Made by a program: the position numbers and the translations under genes
Notes under the pieces: generated by a model
The model's database searches: none
Told to the model about the DNA's origin: nothing
What the model saw: only the letters and a program-made list of their open reading frames with translations
NCBI GenBank assembly: GCA_902519695.1
Contig: CABYKN010000002.1
Span: 38,967-102,966, forward strand
Direction of reading: 5' to 3'
DNA length: 64,000 nucleotides
From: an uncultured Pelagibacteraceae bacterium
GTDB taxonomy: Bacteria > Pseudomonadota > Alphaproteobacteria > Pelagibacterales > Pelagibacteraceae
Shown here: positions 51,476-60,351 of the stretch, piece after piece
Numbering within the stretch: the first letter of the stretch is position 1
Layout: the number at the start of each line of letters is the position of its first letter

Positions 51476-52023
51476 TGAATAAAGTTTTTCTTACTCTCTC
51501 ATTTTTAATGGGATTGGTTGTGCTAGCATCTAATTATTTAGTTCAATTTCCTATAAAATATTACGGTTTAGAGGAAATTTTAACTTACGGTGCTTTTAGT
51601 TATCCAATTGCATTTTTAATTACAGATTTAGCCAACAGATCCTTTGGAAAATTAGTAGCTAGAAAAATTGTCTATATAGGCTTCACAATTGGAATTTTGT
51701 TTACTTTAGTATTTTCAACTAATTTTACTGATCTTATTTCTGTGAGAATAGCAATTGGTTCAGGGACAGCTTTTATAATTGCTCAACTTTTAGATGTTCA
51801 TATATTTGATCAATTAAGACAAAAGAAGTGGTTTATAGCGCCTTTAACATCTTCTTTGATAGGTTCAACAGTTGATACTTTTTTATTTTTCTCAATATCA
51901 TTCTATGGAACGGGAATTCCTTGGGTAACTTTATCTTTAGGAGATCTTGCGGTAAAAATATTTGTTGCTCTTGTAATGTTGATACCTTTTAGATTATTAC
52001 TCGGCACACTAAAAGCAGCATAA
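51475..52023 (+). CDS. Queuosine precursor transporter-type (VUT/YhhQ family) membrane protein
   Basis: A 182-residue inner-membrane protein with five or six hydrophobic spans. The family pattern is visible in YGAFSYPIAFLITDLANRSFGK (about 38-59), FIIAQLLDVHIFDQLR and SSLIGSTVDTFLFFSISF. Members such as YhhQ take up preQ0/preQ1 for queuosine tRNA modification. No other queuosine gene is in the window, so the substrate is inferred from the family. It is coupled to rpmB by a one-base overlap, an odd pairing. Its end abuts the convergent agmatine deiminase. Confidence 0.8.
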   Translation: MNKVFLTLSFLMGLVVLASNYLVQFPIKYYGLEEILTYGAFSYPIAFLITDLANRSFGKLVARKIVYIGFTIGILFTLVFSTNFTDLISVRIAIGSGTAFIIAQLLDVHIFDQLRQKKWFIAPLTSSLIGSTVDTFLFFSISFYGTGIPWVTLSLGDLAVKIFVALVMLIPFRLLLGTLKAA

Positions 52024-53076
52024 CTAAATTTTAGGTTCCTGTTGGGTCATGCAATGTATTGCACCAAATCCCCATATCAATTTGCTACAGTCAACTGTTT
52101 CGATTTTTCTATTTCTAAAGTAATTTTTGAAAATTTTAATTGCAATATTGTCTTCTTTTACTCTGAATATTGGAAGAATTATTTTTTTATTACAAATATA
52201 AAAATTCATATAACTTGCAGGAACTCTTGTATTCTCAATATAAATTGGTGAAGGCATAGGAACTTTTATAATTTTGAATTTCTTTCCTTTCTCACATTTA
52301 CTTTCTTTCAATATATTTAAATTCTTATTTAAGTTTTTGTAATTTATATCTTTTTTATTATTTTCAACCGCAGTCATAATCGTATTTCTTGAAACAAATC
52401 TTGTTATGTCATCAACATGTCCATGTGTATCATCGCCTGCAATTCCTTTTTTAAGCCATATAAAGTTTTTTATATTTAAGTATTTATTAAACATTTTTTC
52501 GTAGTCTTTTTTTTTAAAATTTTTATTTCTTTCTTGAATTTTGCTTAACAAACATTCTTCAGTTAATAGAATTGTACCTGAGCCATTTACATCAAATGCC
52601 CCTCCTTCCATGATTATTTTTCTAATTCTGCCTTTTTTTTTGATTATTGGATTAATCTTTTTAAAATTAGCAATTTTACTAATACTATTATTGATTTTAT
52701 TGTCATTTTTATAATTATTATACTTTGACCATCCGTTAAAACCAAAATTTAGTATTACTTTTTTCTTTTCAACCTTGTTTGTTATAAATATAGGCCCAGA
52801 ATCTCTCAACCATATTCTATCAGTTTTAATATAATGGAAGTTAATATTTTTTATTTTATTAAGTTTTATTAATTTTGTAATATTTTTTATATTTTTACTT
52901 ACGATTAAGTTAACTTTCTGATTTTTTGAAATTTTTTTTATAATCTCTAAAATTACCTTAGGAATAAATTGATATAATCCAGGCCAATCATTTTTATTAT
53001 AAGGCCAAGCAATCCAAACTGAATTTTGAGGCTCCCATTCAGCCGGCATTCTAAATCCATTAAAGTTTTCACTCAT
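52024..53076 (-). CDS. aguA: Agmatine deiminase
   Basis: Hydrolyses agmatine to N-carbamoylputrescine and ammonia. A guanidine-modifying-fold enzyme with RIWLRDSGPIFI (87-98), MEGGAFDVNGSGTILLTE (156-173), the catalytic histidine block DDTHGHVDDITRF (215-227) and the nucleophile Cys342 in GAIHCMTQQEP. 350 residues. Its start overlaps the N-carbamoylputrescine amidase stop by 8 bases, so the two consecutive putrescine steps are co-translated. An arginine decarboxylase would be needed to supply agmatine. Confidence 0.94.
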   Translation of the reverse strand: MSENFNGFRMPAEWEPQNSVWIAWPYNKNDWPGLYQFIPKVILEIIKKISKNQKVNLIVSKNIKNITKLIKLNKIKNINFHYIKTDRIWLRDSGPIFITNKVEKKKVILNFGFNGWSKYNNYKNDNKINNSISKIANFKKINPIIKKKGRIRKIIMEGGAFDVNGSGTILLTEECLLSKIQERNKNFKKKDYEKMFNKYLNIKNFIWLKKGIAGDDTHGHVDDITRFVSRNTIMTAVENNKKDINYKNLNKNLNILKESKCEKGKKFKIIKVPMPSPIYIENTRVPASYMNFYICNKKIILPIFRVKEDNIAIKIFKNYFRNRKIETVDCSKLIWGFGAIHCMTQQEPKI

Positions 53077-53953
53077 CTGCAGGATTTTTTAGTATGCCTT
53101 TATAAAAATCGATTCTTCTATCCCTTAAAAAAGGCCAATGCTCTCTGGCTGTATCAATTTTTTTATAGTTTATCTCACGAATTAAAATTTCTTCTTTTTT
53201 ATTCCCAAGTTTTCCAATTATTTGCCCACTAGGATCTATGATCATTGAGTTTCCCCAGAATTCTATTTTCTTCTTACCTTTTTTTTCTGTTCCAACTCTA
53301 TTTATAGCAACCACATAAGTACCATTGGCAATTGCGTGAGATTTTTGCATTGTTATCCAAGAGTCTAGTTGAGATTTTCCAAATTTTTTTTTCTCTTTAG
53401 GATGCCATCCAATAGCAGTAGGGTAAAAAATTATTTGTGCACCTTTAAGTGCAGTTAATCTTGCAGCTTCTGGGAACCATTGGTCCCAACAAATTAAAGG
53501 TCCAATTTTACCAAATTTTGTTTCAACAGATTTAAAACCTAAATCTCCAGGAGTAAAATAAAATTTTTCATAATAACCGGGATCATCTGGTATATGCATT
53601 TTTCTATACTTCGATAAAATTTTACCTTTCTCGCTAATAACGATACTAGTATTATGATAGAAGCCATGTGTTTTTTTTTCAAATAATGAAATCATTAATA
53701 CTATTTCTAAATCTTTGGCTAATTCACAAAATATTTTTGTAGTTTTGCCAGGTATTTTTTCCGCTAGTTTAAAGTTGGAATGACTTTCTGTTTGACAAAA
53801 ATAATTTGATAAAAATAGTTCTGGTACACAAATTATTTTAGCTTTTTTTGATGCTGCTTTTTTTATATTTTTAATAGCTGAATTTATATTTTTTTGAATA
53901 TTATCTGAAATTTTACTTTGAATAATTCCAATTTTTACTTTTTTGATCATCAA
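53069..53953 (-). CDS. aguB: N-carbamoylputrescine amidase
   Basis: Nitrilase-superfamily hydrolase converting N-carbamoylputrescine to putrescine, CO2 and ammonia. The catalytic triad is Glu45 (VPELFLSNYF), Lys118 (KYRKMHIPDD) and Cys155 (GPLICWDQWFPEAARL). The DDPGYYEKFYFTPGDLG segment is typical of the AguB subfamily. 294 residues. It overlaps aguA and the deoxyhypusine-synthase-like gene (by 4 bases). Confidence 0.94.
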   Translation of the reverse strand: MMIKKVKIGIIQSKISDNIQKNINSAIKNIKKAASKKAKIICVPELFLSNYFCQTESHSNFKLAEKIPGKTTKIFCELAKDLEIVLMISLFEKKTHGFYHNTSIVISEKGKILSKYRKMHIPDDPGYYEKFYFTPGDLGFKSVETKFGKIGPLICWDQWFPEAARLTALKGAQIIFYPTAIGWHPKEKKKFGKSQLDSWITMQKSHAIANGTYVVAINRVGTEKKGKKKIEFWGNSMIIDPSGQIIGKLGNKKEEILIREINYKKIDTAREHWPFLRDRRIDFYKGILKNPADE

Positions 53954-54993
53954 TCAAATATTTTGGAAAAGTTTTTTCTGTCTCTATTTTTCCACTCTCC
54001 AGTATGATAGGCGTCACTTGCTATTAATGGTAAAACACTGGTAGCCTCAGCAAATACCATTTGTTCTTTGGTAGTATCAACCTTACCCCATGAACTTGCT
54101 TCTTTTAATGTTGAACTACTGCAAGCTCCATCTCTTGAGTCAGCAACAGTAATTTGTATTGCATATTTGTGCATATCAACATTTTTTCCCAAAAGTTCAG
54201 CACAAATTACCGTGTCTTGTATAAAGTTTTTAGGAACTCCACCACCAATCATAAATAATCCCGACCCTTTAGATTTAATTTTAATCTCTGTTAATTCTCT
54301 AAATTCTCTAATTGAGTCTATTGTAATATGATTTTTTGGATTTCTCTCTTGATGCATGACTAATCCAAAACCTGCACTTGAGTCTGTAAATGCAGGACAG
54401 AATATAGGTACATCGTTATCAAAAGCTGTTTCAATTAAAGAACCTTTCTTTTTAGAATTGGTTTTTAGATATTTGCCAATCTCTTTAATAAATTCTCTCG
54501 ATGTGTAAGACTTTGGCTCAAGTTTGTCTGCTATTTCTCCTATTGTTTTATCACATACCTGGAGCTCCTCTTCATCGATGTAAGTATCATAAATCCTATC
54601 TATATAATTGTCTCTAAGTTCATTATCATTTTGATATTGTGATCCTTGGTAATGTTTAAATCCAAGCGCTTCAAAAAAATCCATATCTATTATAGATGCT
54701 CCAGTTGCTACAATTGCATCTACCATGTTGTATTTAACCATATCTCTATAAATATGCATACATCCAGCGGCAGAAGTAGACCCTGCAAGAGTTAAGAAAA
54801 TTGTACAATCTTTATCTTTAAGCATTTCATTATATATCTTGGATGCATTAGCAGTTTCTCTTGAAACAAAAGACATTTTTTCCATAGAAGATATAATTTT
54901 TCTAGAGTCAAAAGATGTAATATCAATATGTTTAACCTCTTTACTTAAAAAGTCTTTTTTTCTGTTATGATTAAGATTTTTTGTATCTGACAT
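53950..54993 (-). CDS. Deoxyhypusine synthase-like protein
   Basis: Related to eukaryotic deoxyhypusine synthase, which moves the aminobutyl group of spermidine to eIF5A, and to the derived homospermidine synthase. The NAD-binding pattern FLTLAGSTSAAGCMHIYRD (61-79) and DAIVATGASIIDMDFFEALG (92-111) is present. The enzyme-intermediate lysine is conserved: Lys304 in ASSWGKVD. 347 residues. Bacteria lack eIF5A, so its role is probably in polyamine synthesis (for example homospermidine) or an unknown modification. It is embedded in a polyamine operon, overlapping aguB by 4 bases and the decarboxylase by one. Confidence 0.85.
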   Translation of the reverse strand: MSDTKNLNHNRKKDFLSKEVKHIDITSFDSRKIISSMEKMSFVSRETANASKIYNEMLKDKDCTIFLTLAGSTSAAGCMHIYRDMVKYNMVDAIVATGASIIDMDFFEALGFKHYQGSQYQNDNELRDNYIDRIYDTYIDEEELQVCDKTIGEIADKLEPKSYTSREFIKEIGKYLKTNSKKKGSLIETAFDNDVPIFCPAFTDSSAGFGLVMHQERNPKNHITIDSIREFRELTEIKIKSKGSGLFMIGGGVPKNFIQDTVICAELLGKNVDMHKYAIQITVADSRDGACSSSTLKEASSWGKVDTTKEQMVFAEATSVLPLIASDAYHTGEWKNRDRKNFSKIFD

Positions 54994-56171
54994 TATGCAA
55001 CAAGAAACTCTTTATTTGTCTCTTTGTCATACATCGTCATTATTGGATCATCACAAACTTCGTAAATACTATCAGAATAATATCCATTAAATTGAGTTCT
55101 AAATGTCAATCCGTATGCTCCTAATTGACCTAATTCAATGTAATCACCTTCTTTAATATTATTAGGTAGAATAAAAGGTCCCTTCATATAATCCATGCTA
55201 TCACATGTTGGTCCATAAAAATCAAATGAAGTCAATTTTTTTGATATAATTCTTCCACTTGTAATTATCCTTGATGGATAAACTATATTAGGCACACCTG
55301 CATCAAATAAAGTTCCGTATGTTCCATCATTAATATATAGCTTTTGTTTTTTTCTTAAGTTTACTCTCACAATTGTCGAACCACTTTCTGCAACAATTGC
55401 TCGACCTGGCTCACATATAATTTCTGGTTTTTTTTCTAATTTTAATTTATTTAATGAATTTTTTATTTCCTCAAAATAAGAGTCTAATGATTGAGGAACT
55501 AAGTCAGGATAGATTGTTGGAAATCCTCCACCTATATTTATAACATCTGGAACTATTTTTGTTTTTTTTATTATATATTTAATTTCATTAATCCCTTTTG
55601 AATAGGATATTGGATGCATACATTGCGAGCCCACATGAAAACTTAATCCTATTTTTTTTGCATACTGTTTTGTTAATCTATAAAGCCCTATTGCTTCAGA
55701 AGTTTGTGCGCCAAATTTTTTAGACAAATCTATTTCTGCGTGTTCATTAGAAACTGCAACTCTCACAAATAACTCTAAATCCTTAGCTTGATTAGTACTA
55801 TTTAGAATTTTTATTAATTCATCTTTTGTATCTATTGAAAAAGTCTTAATATTATATTTGAAATATGCTTCGTTTATACTTTCCTTGCTTTTTACAGTAT
55901 GCATGTAGGAGCATTTTGCATCTGGGCTAACACTTCTAATTGCCTCAACTTCTTTAATTGAAGCGATATCAAAATCATTAATTCCGCTTTCAACGATAGT
56001 TTTTAATACTAATGGATGCGGGTTAGTTTTAACTGCATATAGGATTTTACCAGGAAATTTATTCTGAAAAAATTTAGAAGCTATGTTTATAGAATTTCTT
56101 CTAATACAATAAACAGGTTCTGTTGGTTTCAGTTGATTTACTAATTTATCAACTGATTTAAATTTTTGCAT
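54993..56171 (-). CDS. PLP-dependent ornithine/diamino acid decarboxylase (alanine racemase fold)
   Basis: A group IV (fold III) decarboxylase. The PLP lysine is Lys48 in YAVKTNPHPLVL, the PLP phosphate loop is in VINIGGGFPTIYPD, EPGRAIVAESGS is conserved, and the substrate-side cysteine is in FYGPTCDSMDYMKG. 392 residues. Ornithine is the likely substrate, giving putrescine, but lysine or arginine use is possible, and the neighbouring agmatine genes make arginine worth considering. A GGAG Shine-Dalgarno lies a few bases before the ATG. It heads the four-gene polyamine operon. Confidence 0.88.
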   Translation of the reverse strand: MQKFKSVDKLVNQLKPTEPVYCIRRNSINIASKFFQNKFPGKILYAVKTNPHPLVLKTIVESGINDFDIASIKEVEAIRSVSPDAKCSYMHTVKSKESINEAYFKYNIKTFSIDTKDELIKILNSTNQAKDLELFVRVAVSNEHAEIDLSKKFGAQTSEAIGLYRLTKQYAKKIGLSFHVGSQCMHPISYSKGINEIKYIIKKTKIVPDVINIGGGFPTIYPDLVPQSLDSYFEEIKNSLNKLKLEKKPEIICEPGRAIVAESGSTIVRVNLRKKQKLYINDGTYGTLFDAGVPNIVYPSRIITSGRIISKKLTSFDFYGPTCDSMDYMKGPFILPNNIKEGDYIELGQLGAYGLTFRTQFNGYYSDSIYEVCDDPIMTMYDKETNKEFLVA

Positions 56172-56281
56172 TTAAAGCTCCAAAAAAAATTTAACAAAAA
56201 AAACCGACATAACTGCTATGCAAGTTTATATAAAACGAGCATTTATGCAGAAAATGAGCCAATGTAAAGTAAAAATGTACC

Positions 56282-56310
56282 CTTGAAATAATTTAGAATG
56301 TTTCCATATA
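56282..56310 (+). promoter_or_regulatory. Candidate promoter for regA
   Basis: CTTGAAA (56282-56288) and CCATATA (56304-56310) are spaced 15 bases apart. They can be read as a sigma-70 pair (TTGAAA, CATATA, 16-base spacer), or loosely as a heat-shock-sigma-like pair (CTTGAA and CCATAT). The start codon is only seven bases downstream, so the message would be almost leaderless if this is right. Confidence 0.35.
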
Positions 56311-56316
56311 AGGCCT

Positions 56317-56880
56317 ATGACTGAAGCAGAAGTATTAAAAAAAATAACTGAATTTGAGGATAAATCTCTACTTATAGTAGACGATGATAACCCTTTTAGA
56401 GAAAGACTAGCCCGAGCAATGGAGAAAAAGGGCTTTTCTGTTTCACAAGCAGAGGGTGTAAAAATTGGAATAGAATCTGTTAAATCAAAAAAACCTGCTT
56501 TTGCAGTTGTTGATTTGAGACTAAACGATGGAAACGGGCTAGAAGTTGTAAAAGAAATCCAGAAAAATAACTCAGAGAGTAGGATAGTAATGCTTACTGG
56601 TTATGGAAATATACCAACTGCAGTAGCAGCAATTAAAGAAGGTGCAATTGATTATTTAGCCAAACCAGCAGATGCAGATGACGTAGAAAAAGCACTTTTA
56701 GCTGATCCAAATAAAAAAGCTGCCCCACCAGAAAATCCAATGTCAGCTGATAGAGTTAAATGGGAACATATTCACAGAGTCTTTGAATTATGTAATAGAA
56801 ATGTATCTGAGACAGCAAGAAGACTTAAAATGCATCGAAGAACACTTCAAAGAATTCTATCAAAAAGATCTCCAAGATAA
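56317..56880 (+). CDS. regA: Response regulator RegA/ActR/PrrA
   Basis: The DNA-binding half of the redox-responsive RegB/RegA system of alphaproteobacteria. Receiver domain 17-130 with phosphate acceptor Asp66 (VVDLRLNDG), acidic pocket DDD (22-24), and Lys116-Pro117 in LAKPADADDV. A proline-containing linker follows, then a Fis-type helix-turn-helix at 148-183 (VFELCNRNVSETARRLKMHR). 187 residues. The KPADADDVEKAL linker is the RegA hallmark. The sensor RegB is not nearby. It is divergent from the polyamine operon and convergent with bioY. Confidence 0.93.
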   Translation: MTEAEVLKKITEFEDKSLLIVDDDNPFRERLARAMEKKGFSVSQAEGVKIGIESVKSKKPAFAVVDLRLNDGNGLEVVKEIQKNNSESRIVMLTGYGNIPTAVAAIKEGAIDYLAKPADADDVEKALLADPNKKAAPPENPMSADRVKWEHIHRVFELCNRNVSETARRLKMHRRTLQRILSKRSPR

Positions 56881-56882
56881 TT

Positions 56883-57434
56883 CTAAATATATTTTCTAAA
56901 TTTAATAATTTTATTAACTAAAGCTGTTAGCAATAATATCTTAAATAATTCAGCATAAAGAAATGGGTAAACACCAAATTCTAATATTGGTTTATCCCAA
57001 CCGATTAAATTTCCTAGCCACAAAATACCCAAAATATATATTACTGAAGTTGCAATTATAATTTTTAAAAAATTTAATATATGGTTTTTATCGTATTTAA
57101 ATATGCCTGCTATGAGACATGCAAATATAAAACCTAATAAATATCCCATTGTCGGACCAACAAAATAAGCTAATCCTATTCCTTTTTCTGGTGAGTTAGA
57201 AAATACTGGTAATCCCATTATTCCTTCTATCAAATAAAAAACTACCGAAAGTACCCCAACTTTATAACCAAAGGAAATTCCTAAAAACAAAACTATAAAT
57301 GTTTGCATAGTCATAGGAACTGGATAAAAAGGTATTTTAATTTTTGCAGATATTGTCAATAAAATAGAACCTATTAATGCAAGTATTATGATTTTAATTA
57401 TTTTATTATTAGAAATTGAATTTACTAATTCCAT
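56883..57434 (-). CDS. bioY: Biotin transporter BioY
   Basis: The membrane substrate-binding S component for biotin uptake, with six hydrophobic spans in 183 residues. Family blocks are KIKIPFYPVPMTMQTFIVLFLG, VFYLIEGIMGLPVF and YFVGPTMGYLLGF. The ATPase and T component (BioM, BioN) are not in the window; BioY can work alone in some bacteria. It ends two bases from regA and diverges from polA across a 100-base gap. Confidence 0.9.
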   Translation of the reverse strand: MELVNSISNNKIIKIIILALIGSILLTISAKIKIPFYPVPMTMQTFIVLFLGISFGYKVGVLSVVFYLIEGIMGLPVFSNSPEKGIGLAYFVGPTMGYLLGFIFACLIAGIFKYDKNHILNFLKIIIATSVIYILGILWLGNLIGWDKPILEFGVYPFLYAELFKILLLTALVNKIIKFRKYI

Positions 57435-57480
57435 TAGCTTTAAATTACTATTTTAATAAAGTTTAATCCACTAATATTTA

Positions 57481-57509
57481 TTAACAGGATGTTTTATTCT
57501 TACTATAAT
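57481..57509 (+). promoter_or_regulatory. Sigma-70-type promoter for polA
   Basis: TTAACA (57481-57486) and a perfect TATAAT (57504-57509) with a 17-base spacer lie in the 100-base gap between bioY and polA. The start would be near 57516, giving a leader of about 20 bases. Confidence 0.7.
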
Positions 57510-57534
57510 ATGTCAATTTATTATAAATTAAATT

Positions 57535-60300
57535 ATGGGTAAAATTAAAAAAACAGATCATTTCTATCTTATTGATGGGTCCGGATACATATTTAGAGCC
57601 TATTATGCATTGCCACCATTAACACGAAAAAGTGATGGTTTACCAGTAGGAGCAGTAAGTGGATTTTGTAACATGCTGTTTAAATTGTTAGAGGACTCTA
57701 AATCTAGCGAAAATTTAGAAAAACCAACTCATTTTGCAGTAATCTTTGACTCTGCAAGAAAGAATTTTCGAAACGAAATATATTCAGATTATAAAGGAAA
57801 TAGGTCTGATGCTCCCGATGATCTAATTCCACAATTTGATTATATTAGAAAGTCAGTATTGGCATTCAATTTACCCTCTATAGAAATGTTAAATTACGAG
57901 GCTGATGATTTGATAGCCACCTATGTAGAGCAAATATTAGACGAAGGTGCAAAAGTTACAATTGTATCATCTGACAAAGATTTAATGCAACTTTTCAAAA
58001 AAAAGGTTCGTATATACGATCCAATGAAGAATAAATTTATATCCAATGACGATGTAATCAATAAATTTGGGGTTGGCCCGGATAAAGTAATTGATGTTCA
58101 ATCACTAGCAGGGGATAGTACAGACAATGTACCTGGCGTTCCAGGTATTGGTGTAAAAACAGCAGCAGAATTAATTAAGGAATATGGAAATTTAGAAAAC
58201 CTTCTCAAAAATGCAAATAAAATAAAACAGAATAAAAGAAGAGAAACACTTTTAGAAAATAAAGATAAGGCTCTGGTAAGTAAAAAACTGGTCACATTAA
58301 AAAATGATGTTCCGGTGAAAGACAAATTAACTGACTTTGTTCTAAAAAAAGTAGACGTAGACAAGTTATACAATTTTTTGAGAGAAATGGAATTTAATAG
58401 GTTATTGAGTTCGGCAATTTCGACGTATGGTCAATCCAAATTTAGTGATGAAATAGAAGTCAAAAAAGAAACATCTAAAATATCGAAAGATAAATATGTT
58501 TTGATAAAAAATTTATCAGAAATAAAAGATTGGATGCAAGAAGCCGAAGAAGCTGGTGAATTTTCTATTGATACTGAAACAGATTCTCTTGACCCACATC
58601 AGGCAAATTTAGTTGGTATCTCAATTTCTAGCAAAATAGGTAAAGCTTGTTACATTCCAACAGGCCATATTGACAAAAATAATCTAAATGAAAAAGATGT
58701 TTTGAGAATTTTAAAACCATATTTAGAGGATAAAAGTTTAAAAAAAATTGGGCAAAATATTAAATTCGATTACATAATATTTCGTAAAAGATATATAGAT
58801 ATTCAAAGCATGGAAGATACAATGTTGATGTCATACGTTTTAGATGCCGGGAAAAATAGACATAATATGGATACCCTTTCAGATATTCATCTTGGTCACA
58901 AAACAATTAAATATAAAGATCTTGTTGGATCTGGAAAAAAAGAAATTAAATTCAGTCAAGTAGAGTTAAATATTGCAAAAGATTATGCGGCAGAAGATGC
59001 TGATATAACTTACCGTTTATATAAAATATTTTTGAAATCGCTTAAATCAGAAAAATTACTAAATATTTATGAAATTTTCGAAAAACCTTTAATTAAAATT
59101 TTAGCATCAATGGAAATCAATGGCATAAAATTGGATAATAATTTTCTTAAAAAATTATCTATTAAGTTTGAAAAAAAACTTCAAGATTTAGAAAAACAAA
59201 TTTTTAAAATTTCAAAAAAAAAATTTAATATTGCATCGACTAAACAGTTGGGTGAAATAATGTATAATGACCTCAAAATTGCATCGTTAAAAAAGACTAA
59301 AAAAGGGAGTTTTGCAACTGGTGCAGCAGTTCTAGAGGACTTAGCTTATAAAGGGAATGAATTTCCTAAATTGGTTTTAGAATGGAGGCAATCTAGTAAA
59401 TTGAAAAATACGTATTCAGATTCTTTACCAGAGCATTTAAATCCCAATACAAAAAGAGTGCATACATCTTTTCTATTAGCAGCAACCACAACAGGTAGAC
59501 TTGCATCTAGTGATCCAAATTTACAAAATATTCCTATTAAAACTGAGGAGGGAAAAGATATTCGTAAAGCCTTCATATCAGAAAAAAATAAAAAACTAAT
59601 ATCAGCAGACTATAATCAGATCGAAATGAGAATTTTGGCTGATCTAGCTGATGTAAAAGAACTAAAAAAAGCTTTTAAAAATAATGAGGATATTCACTCA
59701 TTAACTGCCAGCCAAGTTTTTGGTGCAGACATAAAAAAAATTGATGCTGATATGAGGAGAAAAGCGAAAGCTATTAATTTTGGAATAATTTATGGAATAT
59801 CTCAATATGGTTTGGCCAAACAAATTGGTGTATCAAACAATGAAGCCGAAGAATTTCTAAATTCATATTTTATTAAATTTCCAGAAATTAAAGAATACAT
59901 GAATAACACAATCAAATTCTGTAGAAAAAGTGGATATGTAAGAAATATTTTTGGTCGAAAAACTCATATTCCAGGAATCAATGACAAAAATTTTAATGTT
60001 AGAAATTTTCAAGAAAGAGCAGCTATAAATGCACCTATCCAAGGATCTGCATCAGAAATAATGCGACTTGCTATGATTAGAATCAACAATGAGCTTGATA
60101 CTAAAAAAACAAATGAATTTAATATGTTGCTTCAAATTCACGATGAATTGATTTTTGAGGTAATTGATAATCGTACTAAATCTGCTTCTAAAAAGATTAA
60201 AGATATTATGACAAGTGTGAAAGATAGTGATTTGCATTCATTTTCAATACCATTATCAGTAGATATAAATATAGGTGATAACTGGGGAGAGCTTCATTAA
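57535..60300 (+). CDS. polA: DNA polymerase I
   Basis: Repair and Okazaki-fragment processing polymerase. Domain order: 5'-3' nuclease (1-285; YLIDGSGYIFRAYYA, YEADDLIATY, GDSTDNVPGVPGIGVKTA); 3'-5' exonuclease (about 320-500); polymerase (about 520-921). The proofreading residues are kept: FSIDTETDSLD, GQNIKFDYIIF and YAAEDADITYRLY. The polymerase has ADYNQIEMRILADLAD, RRKAKAINFGIIYG and the catalytic QIHDELIFEV. 921 residues, normal. Confidence 0.97.
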   Translation: MGKIKKTDHFYLIDGSGYIFRAYYALPPLTRKSDGLPVGAVSGFCNMLFKLLEDSKSSENLEKPTHFAVIFDSARKNFRNEIYSDYKGNRSDAPDDLIPQFDYIRKSVLAFNLPSIEMLNYEADDLIATYVEQILDEGAKVTIVSSDKDLMQLFKKKVRIYDPMKNKFISNDDVINKFGVGPDKVIDVQSLAGDSTDNVPGVPGIGVKTAAELIKEYGNLENLLKNANKIKQNKRRETLLENKDKALVSKKLVTLKNDVPVKDKLTDFVLKKVDVDKLYNFLREMEFNRLLSSAISTYGQSKFSDEIEVKKETSKISKDKYVLIKNLSEIKDWMQEAEEAGEFSIDTETDSLDPHQANLVGISISSKIGKACYIPTGHIDKNNLNEKDVLRILKPYLEDKSLKKIGQNIKFDYIIFRKRYIDIQSMEDTMLMSYVLDAGKNRHNMDTLSDIHLGHKTIKYKDLVGSGKKEIKFSQVELNIAKDYAAEDADITYRLYKIFLKSLKSEKLLNIYEIFEKPLIKILASMEINGIKLDNNFLKKLSIKFEKKLQDLEKQIFKISKKKFNIASTKQLGEIMYNDLKIASLKKTKKGSFATGAAVLEDLAYKGNEFPKLVLEWRQSSKLKNTYSDSLPEHLNPNTKRVHTSFLLAATTTGRLASSDPNLQNIPIKTEEGKDIRKAFISEKNKKLISADYNQIEMRILADLADVKELKKAFKNNEDIHSLTASQVFGADIKKIDADMRRKAKAINFGIIYGISQYGLAKQIGVSNNEAEEFLNSYFIKFPEIKEYMNNTIKFCRKSGYVRNIFGRKTHIPGINDKNFNVRNFQERAAINAPIQGSASEIMRLAMIRINNELDTKKTNEFNMLLQIHDELIFEVIDNRTKSASKKIKDIMTSVKDSDLHSFSIPLSVDINIGDNWGELH

Positions 60301-60351
60301 TAAACATTTAATTGCCCAATTTTAAACATTTTAGTATTTTTATAGTTAAAC

